A stretch of DNA of 64,000 bases from Bradyrhizobium jicamae (GTDB lineage Bacteria; Pseudomonadota; Alphaproteobacteria; Rhizobiales; Xanthobacteraceae): contig NZ_JAFCJX010000003.1 in the NCBI RefSeq assembly GCF_018130695.1, forward strand, positions 248,001 to 312,000. Reading direction: 5' to 3'. Numbering within the stretch: position 1 is the first letter of the stretch; each line of letters opens with the position of its first letter. The notes beneath the pieces are model-generated. The model ran no database searches, had not been told where the DNA came from, and saw only the letters and a list, made by a program, of their open reading frames with translations. The position numbers and the translations under genes are program-made. This document shows positions 47,158 to 55,745 of this stretch, piece by piece.

Positions 47158-48738
47158 TTAGCACCCTGCGCTGAGGTTTTGCAGCAAATGCTGGACCTGC
47201 ACGTTGAACTCGTCGGCATTGTCAGCGCTGGCGAACACGTAGCGATCCGGCCGCACGATCACGGCCGCCGCCGCATTCTGCCGCATCCAGTCGGTGAACA
47301 GTTTTTCGGTCTCGACCACGGTCAGGATACCGTCGCGTGCGCTGCTCTCGCCCGCGCTTGCGACCACGACCCGCTCACCGCCGATCCGCCGCCACGCCGC
47401 GCGCAGATCGTCCGATAGCCAGGCCATCGTCTCCGGCGCTGACGTGACAATGGCAAATTCCGGCTTGAGGACATCATCGAGTCGGCGCACGCGGCCGTCA
47501 GGACCGCGCACATGCGGCTGCACGAACAAGCGTCCACCGAGCCTGGCGTCACGTTCGATCAAGCCGCTCACGAGGTCGGGGATGAATTTCTGCCGGATCG
47601 TTTCCGCCTTGCCCGACTTGAGATCGGCGCGCAGCCGCGCGTCGCGCTCGGCGGCGGCGACCGGATCGAGCTCGCCGATGATCTTGCCGAACTCCTTGGC
47701 GCTGGCGACGACGGCGCGGACATGCGGCTTGCGCTCGATCTCGTAGCTGTCGAGCAACGCCTCGCCCGCATCGCCGCGCAACACCAGCGCGAGCTTCCAG
47801 GCGAGATTGACGGCATCGCGGATGCCGGCACAGAGGCCCTGGCCAAGGAAGGGCGGCGTCTGGTGCACGGCATCGCCCATCAGCAGCACCCGGCGATCGC
47901 GCCAGCGCTGCCCGAGCAAAGCGTGGAAGCGGTAGACCGCCGAGCGCCAGATGGTGAGATCCGACGTATCGGTAAAGCCCTTGAGCAGGTTGATCACACT
48001 GTCGGGCGCGCCCACAGCGACCGGATCCTCGCCGGGCAGCAGCTTGATTTCCCAGCGCCGGAGATTGCGCGGACCGGGCACGAAGGTGCCGGGACGTGAC
48101 GGCCAGCAATATTGGAACGTCCGCGCCGGCCGCTTGGCGGGATCGGAGGTCAGCGCGTCCACCACCATCCACCATTCGTCGAAGGCGAGATCCTCGAGGC
48201 CGCCGCCGATCTGCTTGCGGACAAAGCTGTTGCCGCCGTCACAGCCGACCAGATAGCGCGCGCGCAGCACGATCTCCTCGCCGGATTCGCGCCTGGCCGT
48301 CAGCGAGACCGAGGTCTCGTCCTGCGCCAGCGACAGGCCCGTCGTGGACAGGAGAACATCCACATTGCTGCACGTCGCGAGCTTGTCGCGCAGCGCCTTC
48401 TCGGTCTCCGGCTGCACGAAGGTCGCGTTCGGAATCCAGCCGAGCGGAAACGGCGGCGGCATCGGATCGAAGATCTTGATGATCTCGCCATCGACGCCGA
48501 GGTAATGCGTGCCGTTATGCGGCGCGATCGCCTGCTCCATGACATCGGCGAGACCAATCGCCTGGAACACGCGCAGTGCTTCATGGTCGACCGTGATGGC
48601 GCGCGGCTTGTCGTAGATGTCGGCGGCGCGCTCGACGACCGCGATCTTCAAGCCGTAATTTGCAAGCAGCAGCGCGAAGGTGGCGCCGACCGGGCCGAGG
48701 CCAACGATCGCGACATCATAGTCAGGTCCCCTGCTCAA
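47158..48738 (-). CDS. FAD-dependent aromatic hydroxylase, MhpA type
   Basis: A 526-residue flavoprotein monooxygenase of the 3-(3-hydroxyphenyl)propionate hydroxylase type. It has the FAD fold VAIVGLGPVGAT (residues 9-20), the DG motif LVGCDGGNSFVRKQI and the GD motif LLMGDAVHQTPPFLGQGLCAGIRDAVNLAWKL. It would hydroxylate a phenolic acid to a catechol using NAD(P)H and O2. The start is TTG 48738, overlapping the GntR stop by four bases (TTGA). It is the last gene of the TRAP/dioxygenase operon and should make the substrate of the extradiol enzyme. The exact aromatic is unknown, so mhpA is not assigned. Confidence 0.87.
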   Translation of the reverse strand: MSRGPDYDVAIVGLGPVGATFALLLANYGLKIAVVERAADIYDKPRAITVDHEALRVFQAIGLADVMEQAIAPHNGTHYLGVDGEIIKIFDPMPPPFPLGWIPNATFVQPETEKALRDKLATCSNVDVLLSTTGLSLAQDETSVSLTARRESGEEIVLRARYLVGCDGGNSFVRKQIGGGLEDLAFDEWWMVVDALTSDPAKRPARTFQYCWPSRPGTFVPGPRNLRRWEIKLLPGEDPVAVGAPDSVINLLKGFTDTSDLTIWRSAVYRFHALLGQRWRDRRVLLMGDAVHQTPPFLGQGLCAGIRDAVNLAWKLALVLRGDAGEALLDSYEIERKPHVRAVVASAKEFGKIIGELDPVAAAERDARLRADLKSGKAETIRQKFIPDLVSGLIERDARLGGRLFVQPHVRGPDGRVRRLDDVLKPEFAIVTSAPETMAWLSDDLRAAWRRIGGERVVVASAGESSARDGILTVVETEKLFTDWMRQNAAAAVIVRPDRYVFASADNADEFNVQVQHLLQNLSAGC

Positions 48739-49433
48739 CGTTTCAGCTCCCTCAACACCTGACGCACCAACTCCGCGGTCCGCTCGAAATGCGCCGTGAT
48801 CAGCCGCGCCGCCTCGTCGGCGTCACGGGCGACCACCGCCTCCATCAGCGCGCGATGCTCCTTGTCGCGGTTGGCACCCTTGACGCCGGCCTTCCGGCCG
48901 ACATGGCGGTAACGCTCCGACGAATCGAAGAGATGCTCGCAATATTGCTGGATCCGCTCCGAGCCGGAGGCCGAGATCAGGCTGGAGTGGAAGTTGCGAT
49001 GCGCGATCTCCCATTTCGGGCTGCGCTCCTGCTCCTGGCCCGGCTCGAAGCGCGGCGTGCGGGACAGGCGGTGGAACGCGAGCACCACCTGCTCTTCCCA
49101 GGCGGCATCGCCGCGCGCGATCGATTTACGGATCGCGAGCTCGTTCAGCCAGCAGCGTGCGCGGGTGAGGTCGACCAGGTCCTGCTCCCCCATCGGCGCC
49201 ACCGCAAAGCCGCGATGATCGCTCTGTGCAACCAGCCCCTCCGTCGACAGCCGGCTCAGCGCCTCGCGCATCGGGCTGAGGCCGACGTCGAACCGTTCGC
49301 AGAGCGAGCGGATATGCAGCTTCTCGCCGGGCTCGATCACGACGGAGATGATATCCTGGCGCAACCGATCATAGACGTGGGAGGCCAGCGTCTCCTTGGC
49401 TCCTTCGGGTTGGTCGAGCGAACTATCTGGCAT
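48735..49433 (-). CDS. GntR-family (FCD subfamily) regulator of the TRAP/ring-cleavage operon
   Basis: A 232-residue regulator with an N-terminal GntR winged helix (LASHVYDRLRQDIISVVIEPGEKLHIRSLCERFDVGLSPMREALSRLSTEGLV) and an all-helical FCD domain with the His metal positions (IAHRNFHSSLISA; EHRALMEAVVARDADEAARLITAHFERT). It lies inside the operon it probably controls, 10 bp after the dioxygenase gene. A likely target is the AATAATCGAT inverted repeat at 53367-53409. Confidence 0.88.
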   Translation of the reverse strand: MPDSSLDQPEGAKETLASHVYDRLRQDIISVVIEPGEKLHIRSLCERFDVGLSPMREALSRLSTEGLVAQSDHRGFAVAPMGEQDLVDLTRARCWLNELAIRKSIARGDAAWEEQVVLAFHRLSRTPRFEPGQEQERSPKWEIAHRNFHSSLISASGSERIQQYCEHLFDSSERYRHVGRKAGVKGANRDKEHRALMEAVVARDADEAARLITAHFERTAELVRQVLRELKR

Positions 49434-49443
49434 CGGATGCGTC

Positions 49444-50448
49444 TCAGCTGTTCGACTTGGCGAGATATTTTTCCAGCGTCAGCGGGGTCGGCTTGACCGC
49501 CGGCTCGCGCACGGTGACGCCGGCAAACGGTGTCGCCTCCTCGAACCAGGCCTGCCGCGCCGGCAGGCCCCAGGGGAAGGCGATGTTGTGATCGGTCGGG
49601 TCCCAGCCGATCGGCTCGTTCTCGATATCCATGATCTGGTAGTGGGTGTTGAACAGCTCGATGCGGTGCCCGTCGGGATCGCGCATATAGACATACATCG
49701 CATGTCCCGGTCCATGCCGCGCCGGGCCGCGCTCGACCGAGGCGCCGTAGCCGAACTCACCGGCCAGATCGCAGGCGTGCAGGAGATGGTGCACTTCCGG
49801 CGCGAGGAAAGCGAAATGATGCAGGCGCGGACCGACGCCGTTGAAGAACACGATGTCATGCGGGTTGCCCTTGCGCTGCAGGAACACGCCGCGCAGGTCG
49901 AACGTACCTGAAGGCGCGATGTACTCGCTGAGGCGGAAGCCGGCCGCCATGTAGAACTCGCAGGCCTTGCGCACCTCCGGCGTCAGGATCTGGTAATGGT
50001 CGAGCCGCAGCGCGCAGCCGCCCACCTGGCGGCTGAATTTTGTGATCATCCGCGGCAGCACCGGCATGGTCGCGCAGAACTCCAATGGCGTGCCGACCGG
50101 GTCAGTCGCATGCAGGGAACGGCCCTGATGCGGCACGTCGATCCATTCCGTCGCGCAGCCGTGCGTTTCGAAGAACGCCTTGAGCTTGTCGAGATCGGAC
50201 TCCATCAGCACCCGCAGGCCGATCCGCGCGCAACTGACGTGGCCGCCCCTGCGCAGCACCAGGCTGTGGTGACAGGCCTCCTCGACACCGCGGAAATACA
50301 GCGCGTCGTCCTCTTCCGCGGTCAGGATCAGGCCGATCACCTTCTCGTAGAACTGCCGGCTCGCAGCGAGGTCGCGCACGGTGAGGACGAGATGGCTCGA
50401 CCGCGTGATGCGAAACGGCGGATCGAAATTCGTGGTCGGGAGGCTCAT
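49444..50448 (-). CDS. extradiol (catechol 2,3-dioxygenase-type) ring-cleavage dioxygenase
   Basis: A 334-residue two-domain type I extradiol dioxygenase. The Fe(II) ligands are visible: His151 in LRLDHYQI, His210/211 in PRLHHFAFL and Glu264 in DPDGHRIELFNTHY. The MYVYMRDPDGHRIELF signature is complete. It opens a catechol ring next to the hydroxyls to give a yellow semialdehyde or ketoacid. Similarity in feel is to homoprotocatechuate-type enzymes, which cannot be settled without alignment. No following hydrolase, dehydrogenase or hydratase gene is present in the operon. Confidence 0.87.
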   Translation of the reverse strand: MSLPTTNFDPPFRITRSSHLVLTVRDLAASRQFYEKVIGLILTAEEDDALYFRGVEEACHHSLVLRRGGHVSCARIGLRVLMESDLDKLKAFFETHGCATEWIDVPHQGRSLHATDPVGTPLEFCATMPVLPRMITKFSRQVGGCALRLDHYQILTPEVRKACEFYMAAGFRLSEYIAPSGTFDLRGVFLQRKGNPHDIVFFNGVGPRLHHFAFLAPEVHHLLHACDLAGEFGYGASVERGPARHGPGHAMYVYMRDPDGHRIELFNTHYQIMDIENEPIGWDPTDHNIAFPWGLPARQAWFEEATPFAGVTVREPAVKPTPLTLEKYLAKSNS

Positions 50449-50472
50449 GCGCTCTGCCTTTCTCTCACACGC

Positions 50473-51777
50473 TCAGCCCCGCAACAGGGCCGGCAACCAT
50501 AGTGTCAGCGACGGAACGGCGGTCAACAGCGCCAGCACCGCGAGATCCGCCGCCACGAACGGGATGATGCTCCGATACAGCGTCTGCAGCGGGATATCCG
50601 GCCGCATCGCATGGATGATCAGGATCACAAGGCCAATCGGCGGAATCACCAGACCGAGCTCGACGATCACGACGTTGATGATCGCCCACCACACCGGATC
50701 ATAGCCAAGGTGCACGACGATCGGCAACGCGAACGGCAGCGTGACGATCATCGCGGCAAGCTCGTCGAACACCGCGCCCAGCACGAGATAGGCGCCGAGC
50801 ATCAGCACGATGATGCCGACCGGCGGCAGGTTGACGCTGCCGAGCAGGATGATGAGCTGCTCGGGGATTTTGGCGAGGCTGATGAAGTAGGTGAAGATCG
50901 ACGAGCCGATCAGCACGAAATAGATCATGCCGGCGATCAGCGCGGTCTCGCGCAGGCTGGCGACGAGGTTGTTGCGCGAGAGCGTGCCGCGCAGGAACGC
51001 AAAGGCACAGGACACCACGGCGGCGACCGAGGCCGCCTCATTGACGGTGAAGATGCCGCTGTAGAGCCCGGCGAAGACGATCACGATCAGCAGCGCCGCG
51101 GGCGCGGCGCGCCTGACGGCGATGAGTTGCTCTGCGCGCGAGACCCGTGGCGCGACCGGTGCCATCGCCGGATGCAGATGCGCGATCAGAGCGATGGCGA
51201 TGAGGTTGGCGACGATCGCGAGCAAGGCCGGGATCACGGCCGCGATGAACACGTCGAAAATATAGGTCCGCGCCACCACGCAATACAGGATCATGCTCAG
51301 CGACGGCGGGATCAGCGCCTTCAGCGCGCCGCCGGCCGCGATCGTCGCGCCGGAGAAGCCCGGCGCGTAGTTGCGCTTGAGCATTTCGGGCAGTGCCACC
51401 TGGGTGAAGGTCGCAGCCGTTGCCGGTGACGATCCGCAGATCGCGCCGAATGCGGCGCTGCCGCCGATGGTCGCGTAGGACAGGCCACCGCGACGATGGC
51501 CGAGCAGCGCTGCGGCGGCGGCATAGAGATCGCGCGCGAAGCCGGAGACGTTGACGAAGGCGCCCATCATCAGGAACAGCGGCACCGCGGCGAGGTCCAT
51601 GCTGCCGAGCACCTGCGACGGCTCGGTCGCAAGGAACGTCAGCGCCGAGGACCAGTCGGTCTGCAGCGCGAAGGCCGCGATACCGACCACGATCATCGCA
51701 AACGCCAGCGGGACGTGCAGCGCGACCAGCACGAACAGCGCCACGATGCCGCCGACGCCGACCGCGGTCGCGCTCAC
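50473..51777 (-). CDS. TRAP transporter large permease (DctM type)
   Basis: A 434-residue permease with about twelve hydrophobic segments: VPLFLMMGAFVNVSGFARDLYAAAAALLGHRRGGLSYATI and GSSPATAATFTQVALPEMLKRNYAPGFSGATIAAGGALKALIPPSLSMILY are diagnostic for DctM. It is the sodium-driven transport subunit. GTG 51777 overlaps the small-subunit stop by four bases (GTGA). The context suggests an aromatic acid as the cargo. Confidence 0.93.
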   Translation of the reverse strand: MSATAVGVGGIVALFVLVALHVPLAFAMIVVGIAAFALQTDWSSALTFLATEPSQVLGSMDLAAVPLFLMMGAFVNVSGFARDLYAAAAALLGHRRGGLSYATIGGSAAFGAICGSSPATAATFTQVALPEMLKRNYAPGFSGATIAAGGALKALIPPSLSMILYCVVARTYIFDVFIAAVIPALLAIVANLIAIALIAHLHPAMAPVAPRVSRAEQLIAVRRAAPAALLIVIVFAGLYSGIFTVNEAASVAAVVSCAFAFLRGTLSRNNLVASLRETALIAGMIYFVLIGSSIFTYFISLAKIPEQLIILLGSVNLPPVGIIVLMLGAYLVLGAVFDELAAMIVTLPFALPIVVHLGYDPVWWAIINVVIVELGLVIPPIGLVILIIHAMRPDIPLQTLYRSIIPFVAADLAVLALLTAVPSLTLWLPALLRG

Positions 51778-52283
51778 GCCACGCCCTCCGGCTCGCTGGC
51801 TGGCCGACGGCCTGTCATCTCCTCGGCCAGCACGAAGGCCTGCACGGCGACGGCCGCCCAGAGGATGGCGTCGACGGCGAACCAGAACGGCGCCTTCGGC
51901 CAGTTCAACAGCCAGGTGACGTCACCGGCCCGCATCGTCTTCAGGCTGAACAGCAGGAATTGCCAGGCCATCGCGATCATCACGATCTCGACCAGCAATG
52001 CAGCAAGCGTATCGATCACGCGCACGCCTGATGGCGGCAGGATGCGCTCGAACAGCCGCAGCACGATGTTGTTCCGCTGCAGCAACGCGATCGGCAGACA
52101 GCAGGCGCCCGCGATGGCCGCGATCATGTCGCCGATCTCCCGCACCAGATCGATCGGCATGTTGAGCGTCGCCCGCAGTAGCCCGTCGAGCAGCGTGAAG
52201 GCCGCCAGGACCAGCAGCAGGCCGAGACCGGCGACGGCGAGCCCGCTCGCAGCGGCCGCGACGATCGTACGCGCCGCCTTCAT
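51774..52283 (-). CDS. TRAP transporter small permease (DctQ type)
   Basis: A 169-residue membrane protein with four hydrophobic segments, typical of DctQ: FTLLDGLLRATLNMPIDLVREIGDMIAAIAGACCLPIALLQRNNIVLRLFERI. It bridges the binding protein to the large permease. ATG 52283 overlaps the DctP stop (ATGA), fixing the start despite an open frame to 52364. Confidence 0.9.
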   Translation of the reverse strand: MKAARTIVAAAASGLAVAGLGLLLVLAAFTLLDGLLRATLNMPIDLVREIGDMIAAIAGACCLPIALLQRNNIVLRLFERILPPSGVRVIDTLAALLVEIVMIAMAWQFLLFSLKTMRAGDVTWLLNWPKAPFWFAVDAILWAAVAVQAFVLAEEMTGRRPASEPEGVA

Positions 52284-53290
52284 CCGCCGCTCGCCCGCAC
52301 CTTGGCCAGCAGCTCGCGCACCTTGGCCAGCAGTTCGGCATTCCCAGGACTTTTCGCGACCCAATCGGCGGTCACCTTGGCGTAGACCGGCTGCAGGCTT
52401 GCGAGATCGGCCGACGACGGTGCGACCACCGTGCGCTTGGGATCGGCCTTGAACTTCGTGATCAGCTCATCATGGTATTTGCCGACCTCGCGCACATAGG
52501 TGTCGTCGATCCAGCGCGGGGAGTATTTTGCGATCACGTCCTGCGCCGCCTTCGGCAGCGACTCGAACTTCTTGCGGTTCATCAGCACGGCAAGCGGGCC
52601 GGCGCCGAGCGGCAGCAGATAATCATGGCTGGTGACGCGGTCGATGCCGAAATCAACGACCGCTGCGGGAACGGTCGTGGTCGCATCGATGGTGCCGCGG
52701 CCCATCGCCTCGACCACCTCGTTCGGCGGCATCAGCACCGGCACCATGCCGAGCTCTTTCACGGTCTGGCCGATCACCGCGCCATTGATCCGCACCTTCA
52801 TGCCTTTCAAATCGGCGAGCGATTTGATCGGGCGGCGCGCGAACACCATGTATTGCGGGTTCATGAAGGCGCCGATGACGTAATAATCGGAATAGCCGCG
52901 CAGCAGGTTGGCCTTCAGCAGCTCCTCATAGAGCTTCACGCCTTCGGTGAGGTTCTGCAGCAGGCCGGGCAGCTCGAACACCTGATCGTCGGGAAAGCGG
53001 CCGGGGCCAAGGCTCGGATTGACGAAAGCGATGTCGGCGACACCATCGAGCACCAGCTGCGGCTGCGCCGGCAGCGCCTTGCCGAGCGCACCGTTCGGAT
53101 AGGCCTCGATCTTCACCGCGCCGCTCGGATCGGCATTGACAGCGTCGACCCACGGCTTGATGGCGCGTGCGTAGTTCACTTCCGTGTCGGAGGCGAAGAA
53201 CGACAGCTTCAGCGTGACGGGTTCGGCCTGCGCGCCCAGCGGCGCGAACAGCACAAACCATGTCAGCAAGGCCAGGCGAAGTCGCATCAT
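52280..53290 (-). CDS. TRAP transporter solute-binding protein (DctP type)
   Basis: A 336-residue exported binding protein. The signal peptide runs to about residue 22 (GAQA|EP). Family motifs include LKLSFFASDTEVNYARAIKPWVDAVN, LADLKGMKVRINGAVIGQTVKELG (carrying the conserved Arg that binds ligand carboxylates) and RGTIDATTTVPAAVVDFG. It captures an organic acid in the periplasm. It is the first gene of the six-gene operon; the start ATG 53290 is followed directly by a second ATG. Confidence 0.92.
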   Translation of the reverse strand: MMRLRLALLTWFVLFAPLGAQAEPVTLKLSFFASDTEVNYARAIKPWVDAVNADPSGAVKIEAYPNGALGKALPAQPQLVLDGVADIAFVNPSLGPGRFPDDQVFELPGLLQNLTEGVKLYEELLKANLLRGYSDYYVIGAFMNPQYMVFARRPIKSLADLKGMKVRINGAVIGQTVKELGMVPVLMPPNEVVEAMGRGTIDATTTVPAAVVDFGIDRVTSHDYLLPLGAGPLAVLMNRKKFESLPKAAQDVIAKYSPRWIDDTYVREVGKYHDELITKFKADPKRTVVAPSSADLASLQPVYAKVTADWVAKSPGNAELLAKVRELLAKVRASGG

Positions 53291-53366
53291 TCTCTCCTCC
53301 CCTTGATCGCTGCGGCTGATGCGCGTTGCCGTGCGCCGCCGTCTTGGGACGAAGTCATGCGGATAA

Positions 53367-53409
53367 AATAATCGATTTTCAAGTAGAAAAATTCACAAGA
53401 TCGATTATT
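53367..53409. promoter_or_regulatory. inverted repeat in the divergent dctP / Bug-protein promoter region
   Basis: AATAATCGAT (53367-53376) and ATCGATTATT (53400-53409) form a perfect 10-bp inverted repeat with a 23-bp spacer; each arm also holds an ATCGAT palindrome. The region is A/T-rich amid GC-rich genes. It sits between the divergent TRAP operon and the binding-protein/SDR genes and is a plausible GntR site. Confidence 0.65.
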
Positions 53410-53495
53410 CTGGCGGACGGGCTGCGGCGATCCGCACGCGGACGGCCAAAAAAGATAAACTATTCCAAACGGGTAGGATCACGGGGAGGCTGCGC

Positions 53496-54464
53496 ATGCG
53501 CCACATCATCGGGCTGATCGTCGCGCTGACGCTGGCGATCCCGGCGCAGGCGGAGACCTATCCGACGCGCGCGATCAACATCGTCGTCGCGCTCGCGGCC
53601 GGCACCGGGATGGACACGGTGGTGCGGCTCTACAGCGAGAAGCTCAGCCAATCCTTCGGCAAGCCGGTCGTCGTCGAGAACAAGCCGGGCAGCGCCGGCC
53701 TCGTCGCCGTCGAGGCGCTGCTGCAGGCGCCGGCGGATGGTCACACGCTCGGCGCCACGACGAGTTCGATCATGGCGATCCGGCCGAGCCTGTTCAAAAC
53801 GCCGCCCTACGATCCGTTGCGGGATTTCATCCCGATCTCGGTCTATCTGAAATCGCCGTTCATCCTGGTGGTCGATCCAGCGCTGCCGGCGCGCTCGGTG
53901 CCGGAGCTGGTCGCCTACATCAGGGCGCATCCGGGCAAGATCAGCTTCTCCTCGTCGTCGGTCGGCAGCGCGCCGCACCTTGCCGCCGAGTACATGAAGC
54001 AGCGCTTCGATCTCGACATCAACCACGTACCCTACCGCAGCAGCCCGCAATCGATCGCCGACGTCGCAGCCGGGCATATCTCGATGTCCTTTGCCGAAGC
54101 CGGCGTATCGCTGCCGCTGATCCACGACGGCAAGCTGCGCGCGCTCGCGGTGACGTCGCTGACGCGGCTGCCGTCATTGCCGGACGTGCCGTCATTCGCC
54201 GAAGCCTCCGGCGTCGCCGACTTCGAGATGGTGTCGTGGCACGTGCTGCTCGCCAAGGCCGGCACGCCCGACGCGATCATCGAACGGCTGCGCGACGAAC
54301 TGGCGCGCATCATGGCCGATCCGAAGATGCAGGACGCCATGACCACGCTCGGCCTGATCCCGCAACCACCGCAATCGCTGGCCGCCACGCGCGCCTACGT
54401 CGCCTCAGAGAACGAGAAATGGGGCGCGCTGGTGAAGCGGCTCGGCATGGCCGGCTCGATCTAA
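53496..54464 (+). CDS. Bug-family (tripartite tricarboxylate transporter) solute-binding protein
   Basis: A 322-residue periplasmic binding protein with a short signal peptide (cut near PAQA|ET). The Bug hallmark TYPTRAINIVVALAAGTGMDTVVRLYSEKLSQSFGKPVVVENKPGSAG opens the mature protein, and INHVPYRSSPQSIADVAAGHISMSF holds the second family motif. Bug proteins bind carboxylates or aromatic acids for TctAB permeases; none is encoded here, so it may be a sensor or an orphan. It is the first gene of a two-gene unit with the SDR. Confidence 0.9.
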   Translation: MRHIIGLIVALTLAIPAQAETYPTRAINIVVALAAGTGMDTVVRLYSEKLSQSFGKPVVVENKPGSAGLVAVEALLQAPADGHTLGATTSSIMAIRPSLFKTPPYDPLRDFIPISVYLKSPFILVVDPALPARSVPELVAYIRAHPGKISFSSSSVGSAPHLAAEYMKQRFDLDINHVPYRSSPQSIADVAAGHISMSFAEAGVSLPLIHDGKLRALAVTSLTRLPSLPDVPSFAEASGVADFEMVSWHVLLAKAGTPDAIIERLRDELARIMADPKMQDAMTTLGLIPQPPQSLAATRAYVASENEKWGALVKRLGMAGSI

Positions 54465-54484
54465 CGTGAGAAGCGAGAAACAAC

Positions 54485-55264
54485 ATGGACCTCGGAATCA
54501 AGGGCCGCACCGCCCTCGTCTGCGCCTCCAGCCAGGGGCTCGGCCTCGCCTGCGCGCGGGCGCTGGCGCAGGAAGGCGTCAATGTCGTGATCAACGGCCG
54601 CGACACGGCCAAGCTCAAGAAGACCGCCGCCGAATTGCGCAGCGTCGCTCAAGGTGACGTCACCGCCGTTGCGGCCGACGTCACCACCACGGACGGCCAG
54701 GCGCGATTGCTCGCCGCCTGTCCCTCGCCCGACATTCTTGTCAACAACAACGCAGGGCCCGCGCCCGGAAATTTCGCCGACATCGAGCGCGACCGCTGGC
54801 TTGCCGCGATCGAGGCCAACATGATCGCGCCGTTGATGCTGATCCGCGCGGTGTTGCCGGCGATGCGGCAGCGCCGCTTCGGCCGCATCGTCAACATCAC
54901 CTCGGCGATGGTGACGACGCCGCGGCCACACATGACGGTCTCCTCGGGCGCGCGCGCCGGGCTCACCGCGGCGATGAAGGGACTGTCGCTCGAGGTCGTG
55001 AGGGACAATGTGACGATCAACAACCTCTTGCCCGAGCGGTTCGACACCGACCGCCAACACCAGATGGCGAAGGCCGCGATGGCGCGCGAGAACATCTCCT
55101 ACGAAGAAGCGCGCCGGCGCCAGGTCGAGTCGATCGCAGCAAGACGGCTCGGCGATCCCCGCGAATTCGGCGCGACCTGCGCCTTCCTGTGCAGCAACTT
55201 CGCGGGCTTCATGTCCGGGCAAAATGTCCATCTCGACGGCGGGTCCTATCCGGCGCTGATCTGA
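54485..55264 (+). CDS. short-chain dehydrogenase/reductase lacking the usual Tyr-Lys pair
   Basis: A 259-residue SDR-fold protein. The cofactor motif is TALVCASSQGLGLACARALA (residues 9-28) with NNNAG in the middle. After the conserved Ser (NITSAM), the expected YxxxK position reads SSGAR, so the catalytic Tyr and Lys are Ser and Arg. Relatives of this subgroup exist; their activity is uncertain. It follows the Bug-protein gene by 20 bp and is probably co-transcribed. It could act on a product of the aromatic pathway, but that is inference. Confidence 0.85.
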   Translation: MDLGIKGRTALVCASSQGLGLACARALAQEGVNVVINGRDTAKLKKTAAELRSVAQGDVTAVAADVTTTDGQARLLAACPSPDILVNNNAGPAPGNFADIERDRWLAAIEANMIAPLMLIRAVLPAMRQRRFGRIVNITSAMVTTPRPHMTVSSGARAGLTAAMKGLSLEVVRDNVTINNLLPERFDTDRQHQMAKAAMARENISYEEARRRQVESIAARRLGDPREFGATCAFLCSNFAGFMSGQNVHLDGGSYPALI

Positions 55265-55294
55265 CCGGCGCAATTGGTGCAGCCCCTCCACATA

Positions 55295-55307
55295 CTACTT
55301 AAAGTAG
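55295..55307. promoter_or_regulatory. 13-bp palindrome upstream of the TIR gene
   Basis: CTACTT-A-AAGTAG, a perfect palindrome with a single central base, lies 63 bp before the TIR-domain ATG in an otherwise GC-rich stretch. It could be an operator; no regulator is implied. Confidence 0.35.
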
Positions 55308-55370
55308 ACAATTCGGCTCCAGCAATGCCATGATGTCCTCCATCGCGATCGACGCGGCGGAGGGTTTGTC

Positions 55371-55712
55371 ATGGCCGTCTTCATCAGCTATCGGCGCGAG
55401 GATAGCGATGGCGAAACGCGCGCCATCTACAATCGCCTCGCGCAGGAAACCGACGCGCGCAATCTGTTTCTCGATGTCGAGGCGATCGGCGCCGGCGAGC
55501 GCTGGAAGGGCCGCATCGACGACATGCTCGCCACCGTCAAGGCCGTGCTGGTCGTGATCGGCCCGCGCTGGCTCGACTCCCTCAATGCCCGCCATGCAGC
55601 GGGCAGCTTCGACGCGGTCCGCATGGAGATCGCCGCCAGCCTCGCCAAGCCCGGCGCCAATGGCGAGCTGGTGCAGGACGTCACGGACGGTCTTTGCACC
55701 GACCCCCGGTGA
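55371..55712 (+). CDS. truncated TIR-domain protein
   Basis: A 113-residue protein starting with a bacterial TIR domain: AVFISYRREDSDGETRAIYNRLAQE (box 1), NLFLDVEAIGAGERWKGRIDDML (box 2), VLVVIGPRWLDSLNARHAAG and FDAVRMEIAASLAKPGA, the last including the Glu usual for NAD hydrolysis. The normal continuation is missing; after residue 95 the sequence becomes unrelated (ELVQDVTDGLCTDPR) and stops. A good ribosome-binding site (GGAGGG) precedes ATG 55371. It is probably the 5' remnant of a larger TIR-effector gene, though a short TIR product cannot be excluded. Confidence 0.65.
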   Translation: MAVFISYRREDSDGETRAIYNRLAQETDARNLFLDVEAIGAGERWKGRIDDMLATVKAVLVVIGPRWLDSLNARHAAGSFDAVRMEIAASLAKPGANGELVQDVTDGLCTDPR

Positions 55713-55745
55713 GGCCGGGGCACAGCAGCCGTCACGATCTCGAGG

